This document shows, one piece after another, positions 9,790 through 20,399 of a DNA stretch of 64,000 nucleotides. A model generated the notes under the pieces. It searched no databases. It was not told the DNA's origin and saw only the letters and a program-made list of their open reading frames with translations. Both the position numbers and the translations under genes were made by a program. The DNA is taken from assembly GCA_964017155.1 (NCBI GenBank), contig OZ024867.1:21218780-21282779 (forward strand). The letters run 5' to 3'. Position 1 is the stretch's first letter; each line of letters begins with the position of its first letter. The DNA comes from Oasisia sp. SBJ-2009. Lineage: Eukaryota; Annelida; Polychaeta; Sabellida; Siboglinidae.

Positions 9790-12330
9790 TCTTCCAAAGG
9801 TCGGTCATGTGTCCTGAGGTGACTCGAGAGCCCGATTCTTATTCTGCAGATCTTGTTGCACTGTGGACAGGAGGTGTCAGATGGAAAGGAGACGTGAAGA
9901 TGTTGAGACATCTTCCTCTCTTTCTCCTCTGCCGCTTCTCTGTCTTGTCAAGTAAACGGTTTGTCTCAAATGTGGCCGTTGCCTGGTATATGCTACGGCG
10001 TCAAAGTGGAATTTCCACAGCCATAATTACCCATGCATTGATGTCAATTGTGCCTGTCTTTATATAGTGTTTAGCAGTGTCTTTAGAACGTTTTCTCTGG
10101 CCACCACGTGTCAATTTGGCCTTTCTTGTTTCGCAGTTTCATTACTCCTGCATTTGCCCAAGTTTCGGCTGTTTGGAGTATGCAATATGAGACGTGAGAC
10201 ATGAGAACGTTTTCTCTGGCCACCACGTTTTCTCGTACCATGTGTTATTTCTGCAAAAAGTACTTACGGTGAGGGGATGATTGTCCGACATTCTGACACA
10301 GTGGCCAGTCCACTGGAGTTGGTTCTGCATCACCATTGCCTCAATACTATTTGTGTTGGCCTCCATGAGGATGTTGGCATTGGTGCGGCGATCTTCCCTT
10401 CGGATACAAAGTATCTTTCTGATGCAACATTGGTGGAATTTCTCCAGAGTAGAGTGGTAATACAAAAGGCTTTGTAGACCATCACTTTATTATCTTTCCT
10501 GAGGTTGTGATTATCGAAGACTCGATTGCGCAGTTTCCTAAAGGATATGCTGGCACAGCATATACGGTGTTGAATTTCTGCAATGGTGGCCTTCTGGGAT
10601 AGATAACTCCCTAAGAACGGGAACTGATCAACACCTTCTAGGGTTGGCACATATATTTTAATATCAGCAGGTCCTTCAATGCTACCTGGAGCGGGTTGGT
10701 ATATGATCTTGGTTTTTCTTATGTTGATGGAGAGTCCAAGACAACATATATTTTTGTAAGGCGGTCAAAGCTTGTCTAAAACACTTCTGCTGTATGGGCA
10801 AGGATGGCACAATCATCAACATACCGGTATTCAACGGCATTTTTTGTCAGTTTTATTTTGGCCTTGAGACGACTCAGGTTAAAAAGTCTCCCATCGAGCC
10901 GAAAGTCAATTTCAACTCCACTCGGATGTCGGTCACGGACAAGAAAGAGTAAGGCACATAGGAAGATACCGAAGAGAGTCGGGGCTATGACATATCCCTG
11001 CTTCTCCCCTGTACGGCTGGTGAAAGACTCTGTTTCAGTCCCGTTGATGAGGACAGTTGCTGTCATCTTGTCTGGGGGAAGTCCCAGGATTGTGATGAAC
11101 TTGCTAGCGCAATAAGATATGGACATAACTTTCCAGAGAGATTCCCGATTGGTGGAGTCGAAGGCCTTAGTCAAGTCAATGAAGGCCATATAAAGATCCC
11201 CTTAGGTTGCCGGACCACAAAGATCATGTCCGTTGTTCCTAGAGATGTACTGAAGCCACGATTGCTTTCAGGTAGTATGTCTTCTGAGCAAGCGATTACG
11301 AAGAACACGAGCGAGTATTTTCCTAGCTATGGAAAGGAAGGCAATGGCTCGGTAGTTCCCACTGTCTGAGTGAGTTTTTTTTTGTAGATGGTAACGATAT
11401 TGGCATTTCTAAGATCTGACAGGATTTGCTTGTCTTCCCATATATTGCGTATGAGTTCATATAGTTTGCTTGCTAGATTCTCGCCACCAAACACGAAGAT
11501 TTCTGCAGGGATGTCATCCAGGCCGCAAGCGTTATTTAACGGCTTTTCATTTGCATTGTAGCACGTTGGACCTCCTCCGTGGTTTACAGGATATATAGCG
11601 ATGGTCTCACCGGATGCTGCAGAATGGTGTCTTCTGTCACCACAGCTTCTCCGAGCAGCCCCCCTATTCAATTGTTGAATGACAATGTCGTTATTCAGAA
11701 CTGTCCCATCCTGGTCCCAGTTTCACGGTGCTTACTTAAGACGTCGTAGCGGGCGATGACCCGTCGAAAGCCTAAAACGTCGTAAAGTTGCGCTAGTTGC
11801 GTTTCACGAGTCTGCTCCATAGTTGCACTTAGCTGCACCATGTAGTTAGTAGGCGTAACTTTACGCTGGTTGAAATATTTACGGTATGCTTCCGAAGTTG
11901 AAATATGTACGGTATGCTCCCGATACGCCCACTCTCAACATTATTATTTTTAATGTATACACTGGATATCCTTTACATTCATCACAGCTTCCCATTTGCT
12001 ATACGAACGATAAAGGCTGCAGCTAGAAAGAAAAAGGTTGTTCAGAAACAGCACAAATTCAGGGATTCCCCATCTCGACCTAACTAGGTCGATTATAATT
12101 CGTTTTAGTTGTGCGAATTGTAAATTGGTCTCATGAAACCGGCCGCAAGCTGCATTGACTATTCGCTGTTAGCTGCGACCAGTAGACCGCGTAATTGCGC
12201 GTAAAGTTACACAGCTTCATGAAACTGGGCCCTGGGACTGGAGAGGTAGGAAGAAGGTGTGCCTGACATGCTGATCAGCAAAGCCCTGACTCATTTTGGC
12301 ATTCTCTTCGCACCACTTGTTTGTCATATT
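9790..12330 (-). mobile_element. Degenerate LINE with RT and C-terminal zinc finger
   Basis: On the minus strand, frames at 11671-11327 (GLDDIPAEIFVFGGE, an RT N-terminal block), 11189-10776 (MAFIDLTKAFDST, GEKQGYVIAPTLF, and YVDDCAILAH as the palm box), 10650-10330 (FLGSYLSQ, the RT thumb region) and 10465-10142 follow one another as in a single non-LTR reverse transcriptase with several frameshifts. Beyond the last, at 9869-9807, a C-x2-C-x12-H-x3-H finger is encoded (CPQC ... HLRTH), the zinc knuckle that ends this type of LINE protein. The 5' part is interrupted by a MITE at 11715-12231 and resumes to about 12330. No endonuclease is seen, so the copy is 5'-truncated. It is inserted antisense in the EGF gene. 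Confidence 0.8.
11715..12231. mobile_element. PIF/Harbinger-like MITE (517 bp), TSD CTG
   Basis: The termini are GTCCCAGTTTCACG at the left and the inverted GGCCCAGTTTCATG at the right, with further inverted similarity inward (AACTTTACG words). CTG at 11712-11714 and 12232-12234 flanks it. The surrounding LINE coding frame runs continuously across the site if the element and one CTG are ignored, so the boundaries are well fixed. A 3-bp CWG target and GGGCC-GTTTCA termini fit PIF/Harbinger. It is non-coding. Confidence 0.7.
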
Positions 12331-12697
12331 TCTGATATTCCTTTGAGTCTCAGCTTTGACGTGTTGGTCCAAAATGTTAAAAGTACAAGCACACTACAGT
12401 ACAATACTATCAAAACGGAACGGTACCATAACTCTACGTAGCTTGTCAGGACTTGATAAAAACTGACTTCTACATTCACGACACTAAGTAGAAGACATAT
12501 ATTGTTAATCAGTCTAATTAACATGATCTACACAAACAACGTCTACGTTTTCATTTACAAGTGAAGAGTCAATTTCTGTCTGCCAGTTTCCTTTGAGAAA
12601 ACGGCGTCTTTTTAAATTTAGTCGGCCAGTAAATAAACACGTTTCAACATACTGAACATGCAAAACGTGTAGCAACATTATTCCGCTTTTGTTACAG

Positions 12698-12805
12698 AGT
12701 ATGATTATTGTAGCTTCAATAAATGCGTGTATGGGAAGTGCGTAAATCATGCACATGGATACAAGTGCAAATGTGTGTGGCGTTTCCACGGAAGATTCTG
12801 CGCCT
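12698..12805 (+). CDS. EGF-like exon F (phase 1-1)
   Basis: A 108-bp exon after TTGTTACAG with a GTGAGTA donor. Spacing is 4-4-8-1-8 and the C3-C4 loop is VNHAHGYK, closest to exons D and E. It ends GRFCA rather than the NCE seen in most others. The intron from exon E is 3.2 kb and is largely the antisense LINE with its nested MITE. Confidence 0.87.
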
Positions 12806-12983
12806 GTGAGTATTTATTCACGTTTATCTCCGAAATACAATCAGATGCTTGAGAAAAGCCATAGCAAAAGGTCTTTCATCGCATAGTAATTTGAGAAAAT
12901 AAGTTATGAAATGTATTAAAATCCGCTTAAAAGTATTTTATTCTACGGAGACGGTTCTTTTAAATGTGCTACTCTTCAAAATG

Positions 12984-13100
12984 CTACTACTGCTGCTACT
13001 ACTGCTACTGCTACCGCTACCGCCACCGCCACCGCCACCGCCACCGCCACCGCCACCGCCACCGCCACCGCCACCGCCACCGCCACCGCCACCGCCGCCC

Positions 13101-13131
<31 letters not shown>

Positions 13132-13190
13132 AACCGCCACCGCCACCGCCGCCGCCACCACCACCACCACCACCACCAATACTACTACTA
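12984..13190 (+). repeat. (CTA)n(CCACCG)n(CCG)n(CCA)n triplet repeat
   Basis: About 200 bp of trinucleotide repeat with a hexameric CCACCG core and a pure CCG run near 13093-13130. Poly-Pro, poly-Gly and poly-Arg frames are shadows. It is strongly GC-skewed against an AT-rich background and lies in the intron after EGF exon F. Confidence 0.95.
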
Positions 13191-13381
13191 CTAACGAAAA
13201 TATCGAAAACAAGTTCCAGAAAATGTACGAAGACGGTCAATATAACTAATGTCTTGGCGTATATTTGTTTGATAATAGTTTTGGTAAAGTTACTTTCCTC
13301 AAAGAAATATATAAATAAAAAAGTTTAGTTTACTGAAAATGTACAGAGACGTATAGCACTGTCAATGCGATTGTGTTGTAA

Positions 13382-13498
13382 ATGATAAATACTGTGTTCC
13401 ACGGTGCACTTACAGACAAGTTTGTGAATTTAATAGCAACACATCAATAATCCGTTGCGTCTGCAAAACAGAAGGTTACTGGGGAAGATATTGCACCA
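13382..13498 (+). CDS. EGF-like exon G, degenerate 5' side
   Basis: The frame carries six cysteines with spacing 3-5-10-1-9 (CVPRC ... RCVC ... GRYC) and ends at a GTGAGTA donor in the same phase as the other EGF exons. No convincing acceptor AG lies at the expected place before the first cysteine. The nearest AG on a weak pyrimidine tract is at about 13406, inside the module. Either the true acceptor is unconventional (TATAG about 40 bases upstream would add two extra cysteines) or the exon is decaying. It has no internal stop in the EGF frame. Confidence 0.55.
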
Positions 13499-13756
13499 GT
13501 GAGTAAAATAGAACTACGTCACATGTTTTAATGTCATATTTATAATTTTAACAAATATTGTCACGACGGTTATATTATTTGATAAACAAACTTAAATTGT
13601 AATGTAATTGCCGGAGTGAAGGTACTCAACTCACGGCATATGCGGTCGAAGAGGATATATTAATGCTTTTAACATTATTGATATAAGTCGGCTAAAGTTA
13701 TGGTGGCAGACACATTAATATATACCATTTGCAACATACGTCCTTTGTTATTACAG

Positions 13757-13864
13757 TCCATGCTTGCATGTCCAACCCCTGCGGCAAGGGACGGAAATGC
13801 ACATTTTCCAAAACGGGATACAAGTGCGGCTAAATAAATGGTTACATTGGAACAAACTGTAATG
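13757..13864 (+). pseudogene. EGF-like exon H, inactivated
   Basis: After a good TATTACAG acceptor the phase-1 frame reads HACMSNPCGKGRKC and GYKCG, and then TAA at exactly the position of cysteine 5. The rest of the module (GYIGTNC) follows in frame. At the 3' end the usual GTGAGT donor is replaced by GGCATGGCGAGT, so the donor is lost too. Stop and donor loss together mark a dead exon of the array. If exons A-G are spliced together, this one is presumably skipped. Whether the gene ends before it or continues beyond 14 kb is not visible. Confidence 0.8.
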
Positions 13865-14387
13865 GCATGGCGAGTATGAATATTTATAATATTTTTTTTG
13901 ACCAATTTACACTACATGACCAATTTAGCTTTGTAATGGTAATATCAGTTGATGAAAAAGAGATATGAATCAATGTTATTTTCTTCAGCTCAAAACGATC
14001 AACCTTTGCATGTATGGTAAATAACAGTTATGTTAATATTGTTAATGTAGTTGATTTGCACCTGGCTGATTGGACTGGTAAACCTTGATTGCTCACCAGT
14101 CTACGATAACGTAAGCCCTTTTTCCAAACATGCGGTGCTGTCTAACGGCAATACTCACACATTAACAATATACAGAAACAAGACAACAAATCCGCATTCT
14201 ATGATAGTTGCAGTCGGATTCTTGTCCATCGGCTTCTGTGAAGTCAATTGTGCCAAAACATGTCGACTCGTTGTTCCTTTGGATCCATGAGTGATGTATA
14301 GACCTGCATAAAAAAAACAAGAGCATCACGCTTTACAAGAACAAATGAGCAGATGTGTTTGAAGCAGTCACCCGCCCACGCATCCAA

Positions 14388-14727
14388 CAACAACAACAAC
14401 AACAACAACAACCAAGAGTGAACGCATGCACAGGGTACACATATATGCAAGCATGCACACATTCACACTCACATACACACACACACATTCACACACACAA
14501 ACACACAATACACACACCACACACCCATACACACATACACACACAACACGCACAACACACACCCATGCACACATACACACACAACACACACAACACACAC
14601 CCATACACACACACATTCACACACAAACACACACACACACACACAAACAAACACACAACACACACAACACACACCCATACACACATACACACACAACACG
14701 CACAACACACACACACACACACACGCA

Positions 14728-14778
<51 letters not shown>
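14388..14778 (+). repeat. (CAA)n and imperfect (CA)n tract
   Basis: (CAA)8 or so at 14388-14412, then about 340 bp of CA interrupted by CCCATACACACATACACACACAACACGCA-type higher-order units, several repeated at about 80-bp spacing, with a (GCAC)n patch at about 14725-14745. Confidence 0.93.
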
Positions 14779-14779
<1 letters not shown>

Positions 14780-14977
14780 GAAGATAATAGTTTGAAAACA
14801 ACACATTACACCTATATACCTTCTGGTTCCATAACAAAACATTGTCAAACTTATTATTTGCAGAATGCCGTGGATCGTTCACAGAAACGCGCAACATGGG
14901 CGTCGATGAAGGATAGTCTAAGACAAACGATGAGGATTCACCGGCTGAATGCCAATAGTTATGCATATATAAAAACA

Positions 14978-15030
14978 AACACACACACACACATTCACGC
15001 ACACACACACGCGCGCGCGCACACACACCA
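14978..15030 (+). repeat. (CA)n/(CG)n microsatellite
   Basis: (AC)n with a short alternating GCGCGCGC block, potentially Z-DNA forming. Confidence 0.9.
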
Positions 15031-15523
15031 AGAACGCACTCATGCGAACCGCGCAATAGATGCGCTTTAACAATGATTGTTTCTTAGGTTCCGTTTTTAT
15101 CAGCGATTTTGTACGATAGTGTTCATCAACCTTTAGTGACATGACAAAGTTCTGAACACCGTTCTGTATTGATGTGTTTAACCTAAATTGTTGAGCACAT
15201 ATTCAGGGATTGTAATAATTATAATGTTATTATATGTGCATTTTAACCATGTTGTTTTTTCGATTGGTTTTCCGGATTTGTTATTTTCGGTATTATGAAA
15301 ACATGTTTGAAACATTACATATTGCCACGGTAATTGAGTTTATTGACAATTTAAAAATGTAACTGGCTAGTGCTGATTAGACAATTCCTACTATAAAAGT
15401 GGAATATACAGCCATAGATAATGTTAATTTAAAATGTATTGTTATGCTTCAGCCATGCGAGGTACGTCGATACATAGACAATCAGGATAACAAAAACACC
15501 AACACACATAAAATGTCACTCAC

Positions 15524-15566
15524 TCTCACACATACACACACATACACTCACCCACCCACACCTACA

Positions 15567-15625
<59 letters not shown>

Positions 15626-15649
15626 ACATACACACACATACACGCACAA

Positions 15650-15740
<91 letters not shown>

Positions 15741-15745
15741 AGCGC
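15524..15745 (+). repeat. Long (CA)n microsatellite
   Basis: About 220 bp of CA with a few TACACA interruptions. Reading frames of alternating His-Thr or Cys-Val are artefacts. Confidence 0.97.
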
Positions 15746-15749
15746 TCGC

Positions 15750-16500
15750 GCACACTACATTTACATCAATTGACGTACGTACTTGAATAAATAAGATGTT
15801 GAGGTCCCATCGTTTAGCAGTATTCTCAACATATATTTCGATAAATTTACACATCGCATTCACCGCTTATTCAGACGACTGTTATTTCCGAAAAAGTTAT
15901 TTTCATGTTATAAACAAATATACTCAAAATCGAAGAGATAATGCATAGTTCACGACCCATTTATTTGCTTGAATCAAAAGGGCCTACTGTTGTGTACACA
16001 TGGTTGTGATATGGTATAACATTGTCCTATGTGGACTATGTGGAATAGACTGTGAATTTAATTTTGTAGAATAGTAAACATGTGATGTTCTTATGACGTA
16101 ATTATTCCATAATTACCAATGAACTATGACATAGAGTTTTTAATAAAAAAATTCATCCATATCTCACTTGCCATGGGTTAGCGTACGTATGTTACAAAGT
16201 AAACTATATCAGCTTAATTATGTCTATGGATTAAGCTGTGAATTGTTTTTAATGAAATATTTCAGATGCCACAGTCCTGCAGGTATAACTTATGAAATAT
16301 ACCTGTTTGATAGACCTATTTGATATACATTTTAGTTTTGATACTTCTGGTTTCTTGTAATATGAACGAAATTGATCAGCATTTTCAGCTAAAAATTACT
16401 GCCAGCAACAATTGAAATAATTACCTATAAATATTGGTTTAATCACATAGTTGTAAATGCTTATCACCCGTTTAATATGAGGTCACATACAATAGACATA
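15750..16500. other. No gene seen
   Basis: AT-rich sequence without splice-supported coding frames or recognisable repeats. Confidence 0.5.
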
Positions 16501-16508
16501 AACTGGTT

Positions 16509-16511
<3 letters not shown>

Positions 16512-16573
<62 letters not shown>
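16512..16573 (+). repeat. (AT)n microsatellite
   Basis: About 30 AT dinucleotides. Confidence 0.97.
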
Positions 16574-16575
<2 letters not shown>

Positions 16576-17084
16576 CAAACCCAATTATATTGGTGTCTGT
16601 AGTTTCTGAAGACTTAATCGTAATAGGGAATTCATTCCGAATTATTGGCGCAGCCACAAAGAAAGCACATATGCCGTTATTCAGCTTAGTCTTAGGAACA
16701 AAACGGTGTATGGAAACGGATGATCTAAGCATCCTAGATATATCGGTGAAATGTAGCAGGTTATATTTAGTTGAATAGAAAGAGTATGGTATGCACCAGT
16801 AGCCAATTTAAATTTAATTCGACTAACAACTGGAAGTTAATGTAACTGCTTAACTAGCGGTAGTGACGGCCAGGAAAGGGTGGCCTTAAGAATAAGAGGC
16901 TGAAGAAGATGTGCGTGGGTTTTGGAGAAACGTAAGCCGCACTACCCATGACGGAAACACGTTAGTAGTATAGTAGGTAAAGATCAACGCGCACTTGGAG
17001 TGGAGCGGTGGAATACTCCTGTGGAAGGTTAAAGGTCATGGTTAAAAGCTAGGCGAAAAGTGGCGCACTCTGGCGGGTAATTAT

Positions 17085-17400
17085 ACGCAGGCACGGAACG
17101 CGGCGGTTCCTCCGGAGGAAGGTCAAGTGGCAACCCCAGCGGATAGGTCACAAACTAGTACTGTCCAAATTATTGCGTCTTATTTTTTAAAGTGTGTCAA
17201 AGGGGTTAGGGGTCACGTAGCGTAGGCGAGGAACTACAAACTAGGTTAATGAACAAGTGGAGCCATCTGACGGATATGTATTCAGCTAATAACCCATCAA
17301 TACGTGTGTCATATTTTTAAATTACTTTTAAAAATAGTTAACACGTCATCCTAGCGGGCGTTTTCATTGGCTTGCTGTTGCGGAGGAAGGTGGGGAATGG
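17085..17400 (+). repeat. Third copy of the window-edge repeat
   Basis: This matches 1-130 directly and 2800-3110 in reverse. Shared words include GAACAAGTGGAGCC, GGATAGGTCAC-like, CTGTCCAAATT(A/C), GCGTCTTATTTT and GAACTACAAA(C/T)TAGGT. It lies immediately upstream of the gypsy remnant; whether it belongs to that element is not clear. Confidence 0.65.
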
Positions 17401-17463
17401 GTTTTTATGGGCAGTTTTGGAGGAGCAATACATTTACACAAATAGGGTTTTCACATTGTTTTA

Positions 17464-17816
17464 ATGAACAACTTCGTCAGAGCAGGAGTTGCTACGGCTA
17501 GTGAAACTATGGCGGATTCGTATAACGCTTCACTGTACCGCACCGATGCACCGAAGGGTGTGGGGTGTGTTAGGCCCTACGTGTATGAAGTGGAAGTGAA
17601 TGGAGTGCGTACAACAATGGGGATTTATCTGGAGCGCCATCTAGCGTTATCAGTGAACAACAATTCTCAAATGGCAGGATCAGTATATGTGGCGATTACA
17701 AGCTGTCAACAAAGTCGTGTTGGCAGGCAAGCATCCAATTCCTAATATTTAAGACATGTACGCCAAATTGGCAGCCGGCAACCTGTATTCCAGAATCGAC
17801 CTGAGAAATGCCTATG
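17464..17816 (+). pseudogene. Ty3/gypsy pol 5' part: protease remnant and start of RT
   Basis: A frame containing RPYVYEVEVNGVRTTM resembles the strand just before the retropepsin active site. In a shifted frame the following GAPSSVISEQQF keeps the region after the active site, but the catalytic DTG aspartate is not present in this copy. At about 17687 an ICGDYK motif begins the reverse-transcriptase domain. VNKVV, HPIPNI, an in-frame stop, then YAKLAAGNLYSRIDLRNAY follow, the standard RT fingers block. At 17816 the frame is cut by a solo LTR. The copy has frameshifts and stops throughout and is not functional. No gag is seen. Confidence 0.8.
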
Positions 17817-19128
17817 TGTAGGGATTTTTCATCGCGAAGTATTATAATTATATATAGATATATCTACCACTATTTAGGGCCACTAAAGCCATGCATATAA
17901 GCAAATACTTACATAATCACAAGCAGGGTGTTAACTCCGAGAAGAGACTTTAACCAGTATGGAAGGTTTCCGATTCACTATATAATGTTAATTTTACGGC
18001 CATCTGGCCGAAGCAGAGAACCAACCCTGGTATTTTGGGCCGCTACCGGGGGAGGGAAAGTTCACTGGGCCATTATTGTACTACATGCTAACGTCTATGC
18101 TAATTTATAGGGTCATCTGGTTTTGGAAGGATGCACCGCTCTACCTTGTTGTTTGGGGTAAATTACAGGGTGCAAAGTCCACTGGCACCCTGCTAAGATT
18201 TCTAGGGCGCTATAGCGCTGCCCAAAATGATGTAACCAGAGGTCAGCGTCTGTCCTCCGGGTACAGTTTAGATAGTATAAATAGGGGGGTATTTTCATTA
18301 TTCGTGGCAGACTACTGGGGCCTATTACCGGGGAACACCTACGCTGTTCACGCCGGGACATGCCGCTCCAGAGGGCCCTGCGACATGCTTGCCGTCAAAG
18401 CATATTCTGTGTGTGTCATTGCATTGGCAGACTACTGGGGCTTATTACCAGGGGAACACCTACGCTGTTTACCCCGGGACACGCCGCTCCAGGGGGCCCT
18501 GCGACATGCTTGCCGTCAAAGCATAATACTGTGTGGGTCATTGGCAGAAGTTTGGGGCATATTGTCGGGGAAACAACTGTTGTTACCCCGAGACACGCCG
18601 CTTCAGGACGCCCTTTGACAGAGCCACTATCACAGCATTGTGCTGCGCAGAACATGGGGCATATTGTCGGGGAGGACGTGCATTGTTACCCCTACCCCCC
18701 CCCCCCCAAGACACGCCGCTCCAGGTCGCCCGGTGACATACGTTGTGCCGTACCAGGCACGCTCCAGGTCGCCCGGTGACATACGTTGTGCCGCACCAGT
18801 CACATTGTTCTCCCGATTGAAGAAACACACCTAGTGGGTGAGTTATTTGACTGATCAACTGACTGATCGCGTGACAAACGCGTACGCTGTCAGTACCGTC
18901 ACATTTGTATTGCATTTGTATTGGTTTAGTTAGTAAAGTATTTTAGTGAGTGTTTTAGATTTGTACTGTTAGGATTTTGATGTAATAAACTGTAGAAACC
19001 TTATATATATCGTTTGTGTTAGACTGAGTGAGTGAACGTGTGCCCGAGTCCGCCACTAGACGCCTCCGTGCCGACCGCTCGCGCCAAACGATACGATTGG
19101 TGGCGGGCTTCGTCCCGCAAACGCTACA
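17817..19128 (+). mobile_element. Solo LTR (1,312 bp), TSD TATG
   Basis: It begins TGTAGGG and ends GCTACA, so the ends form the TG...CA inverted pair TGTAG/CTACA. TATG at 17813-17816 is repeated at 19129-19132. The gypsy RT frame on the left resumes in frame on the right once one TATG is discounted, which proves the borders. A polyadenylation-like AATAAA occurs at about 18984, followed by GC-rich sequence near the 3' end, as expected for R/U5. Internally there are four tandem units of about 110-120 bp. No internal retroviral genes exist between the ends, so this is a recombination product rather than a full element. Confidence 0.85.
18306..18740 (+). repeat. Four tandem ~117-bp units inside the solo LTR
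   Basis: Units start at about 18306, 18426, 18543 and 18651. Each has TGGGGC(A/C/T)TATT, a GGGGA(A/G) word and a GA/GGACA(C/T)GCCGCT box. A further 41-bp direct repeat with GGTCGCCCGGTGACATACG occurs at about 18720 and 18761. Units 1 and 2 are nearly identical; 3 and 4 are diverged. Confidence 0.8.
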
Positions 19129-20150
19129 TATGAACAAATCTGGCTTTCCGAGGAGTCGAAGAAGCTGACAACTGTGACTACCTCAAGACGCTTGTTCTGC
19201 TATACCAGACTGTGTGAAGGTGTGTCTGCAAGCCCTGGAATCTTCAAGCGATTTATGGAGCAAGTGCACAAACAAGAATTCCGATGACAGCTGATATATC
19301 GATGACGTCGTGTGCACGGGCCGTATTGAGGAGGAGTCACGGGCCAATCTGATCACAGTGCTGGGACGATTAACCCATTAGCACGCAGCCGATTTTAACG
19401 TGAAGCCTGTGGCCCCTCAACTGTTTGACCTAGATGTTTAAAAATATTGCTTGCGTCTTTGCTCTAGCGCCTTTATTATTCAATTTTCGCAATAGCATGT
19501 TGTATGCATGTTGTATAAAATAAAGGTGCCTACACAGTGGTGTCAAAACTGTTGTAATACCTTTACAATATGTTAAAATAACTACTTTGTTGCGGTGTAA
19601 CTTTTTTATGCTTAGATTTCTACTGCTACAATTTGGGATTATTTAAAGGAACATTACATTATCTACACACTGGTATAAATTGTTGTATAATATATTACAC
19701 ATTTTAGCTGTACACGTGGCCAACTCCTGGCTGGAGAACATTTTTAAATGTCCAAAAACAAAAACTATTGCTGTTCAATTTCGAAAACGCGGTAAATATT
19801 TTTGAGAACGGAAGTATCCAAAATAGTCACAATTTAATGTGATATGTCTGGGTAGGTGTCGCATTAATTGCATCTCTTAATCACTAGATGCAACCATGTA
19901 AACCGAATTCAAACGCTGTGATGTATTCGCTGTCCGACTTGAGTGCTAATCGGTTAAAGGGATTACAAACTGCAGGTCTGAGACTGAAGCCCACAAATGT
20001 GAATTTCTGCGACCTTCCTGCATCTACCTGGGTCATCGCCTAGATGCGGAAGGTGTTCATCCTACCAATCAGAAGGTGCGCGTGATTGCGGATGCACCAC
20101 TGCCACGAGACGGCAGGGTGCTAAAGAAACGCTACATAGGTATCGCACTA
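19129..20150 (+). pseudogene. Ty3/gypsy RT, second part (split by a MITE)
   Basis: It resumes with QIWLSEESKKLTTV and GVSASPGIFKRFMEQV, then the palm catalytic box YIDDVVCTG at about 19296. The frame is interrupted at 19370 by a TTAA MITE and continues after 19957 with GLQTAGLRLKP and a degenerate connection region to about 20150. Stops and small frameshifts are present (for instance one before YIDD). Order and motifs are those of Ty3/gypsy elements. RNase H is not recognisable. Confidence 0.8.
19370..19957 (+). mobile_element. TTAA MITE, copy 1 (588 bp)
   Basis: It starts TTAACCCATTAGCACGCAGC and ends GAGTGCTAATCGGTTAA, so the terminal inverted repeat is TTAACC(C/G)ATTAGCAC. TTAA at both ends is the duplicated target: host gypsy coding sequence joins in frame at a single TTAA. 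It is non-coding. TTAA target with CC-starting termini fits a piggyBac-mobilised MITE. Two relatives are in the window (35458-35750 and 60780-61429). Confidence 0.85.
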
Positions 20151-20399
20151 ACCTAAGAAGTGACGAAATTCCATAGATATTAGTATGGCAGAGTCTCTAC
20201 CGCAATCACAGATCACCGACCGTTGCTGGGACTGTTAGGAGAAGACCGAACAATTTCAGCCATAGCGAGTGCTCGGATTCAGAGATAGGCGCTCACCCTG
20301 GCCAGCTGTCAAAATTACTTATGCTTCCGGCCTGGGTGCAAGATTGCCAACGCTGTTGACGATGCTCCAACAGAAGTATCGGTACCACTCTAGATAAAT

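Noticed and set aside
12906..13328. 140-codon proline-rich frame
   Set aside because: It is generated by the CCG/CCA triplet repeat and has no conserved flanks.
14355..15070. His-Thr-rich frames up to 214 codons
   Set aside because: Alternating CA repeats produce them in several frames at once.
18076..18779. 180- and 139-codon frames within the solo LTR
   Set aside because: They follow the ~117-bp tandem repeat, overlap each other in different frames and show no domain.
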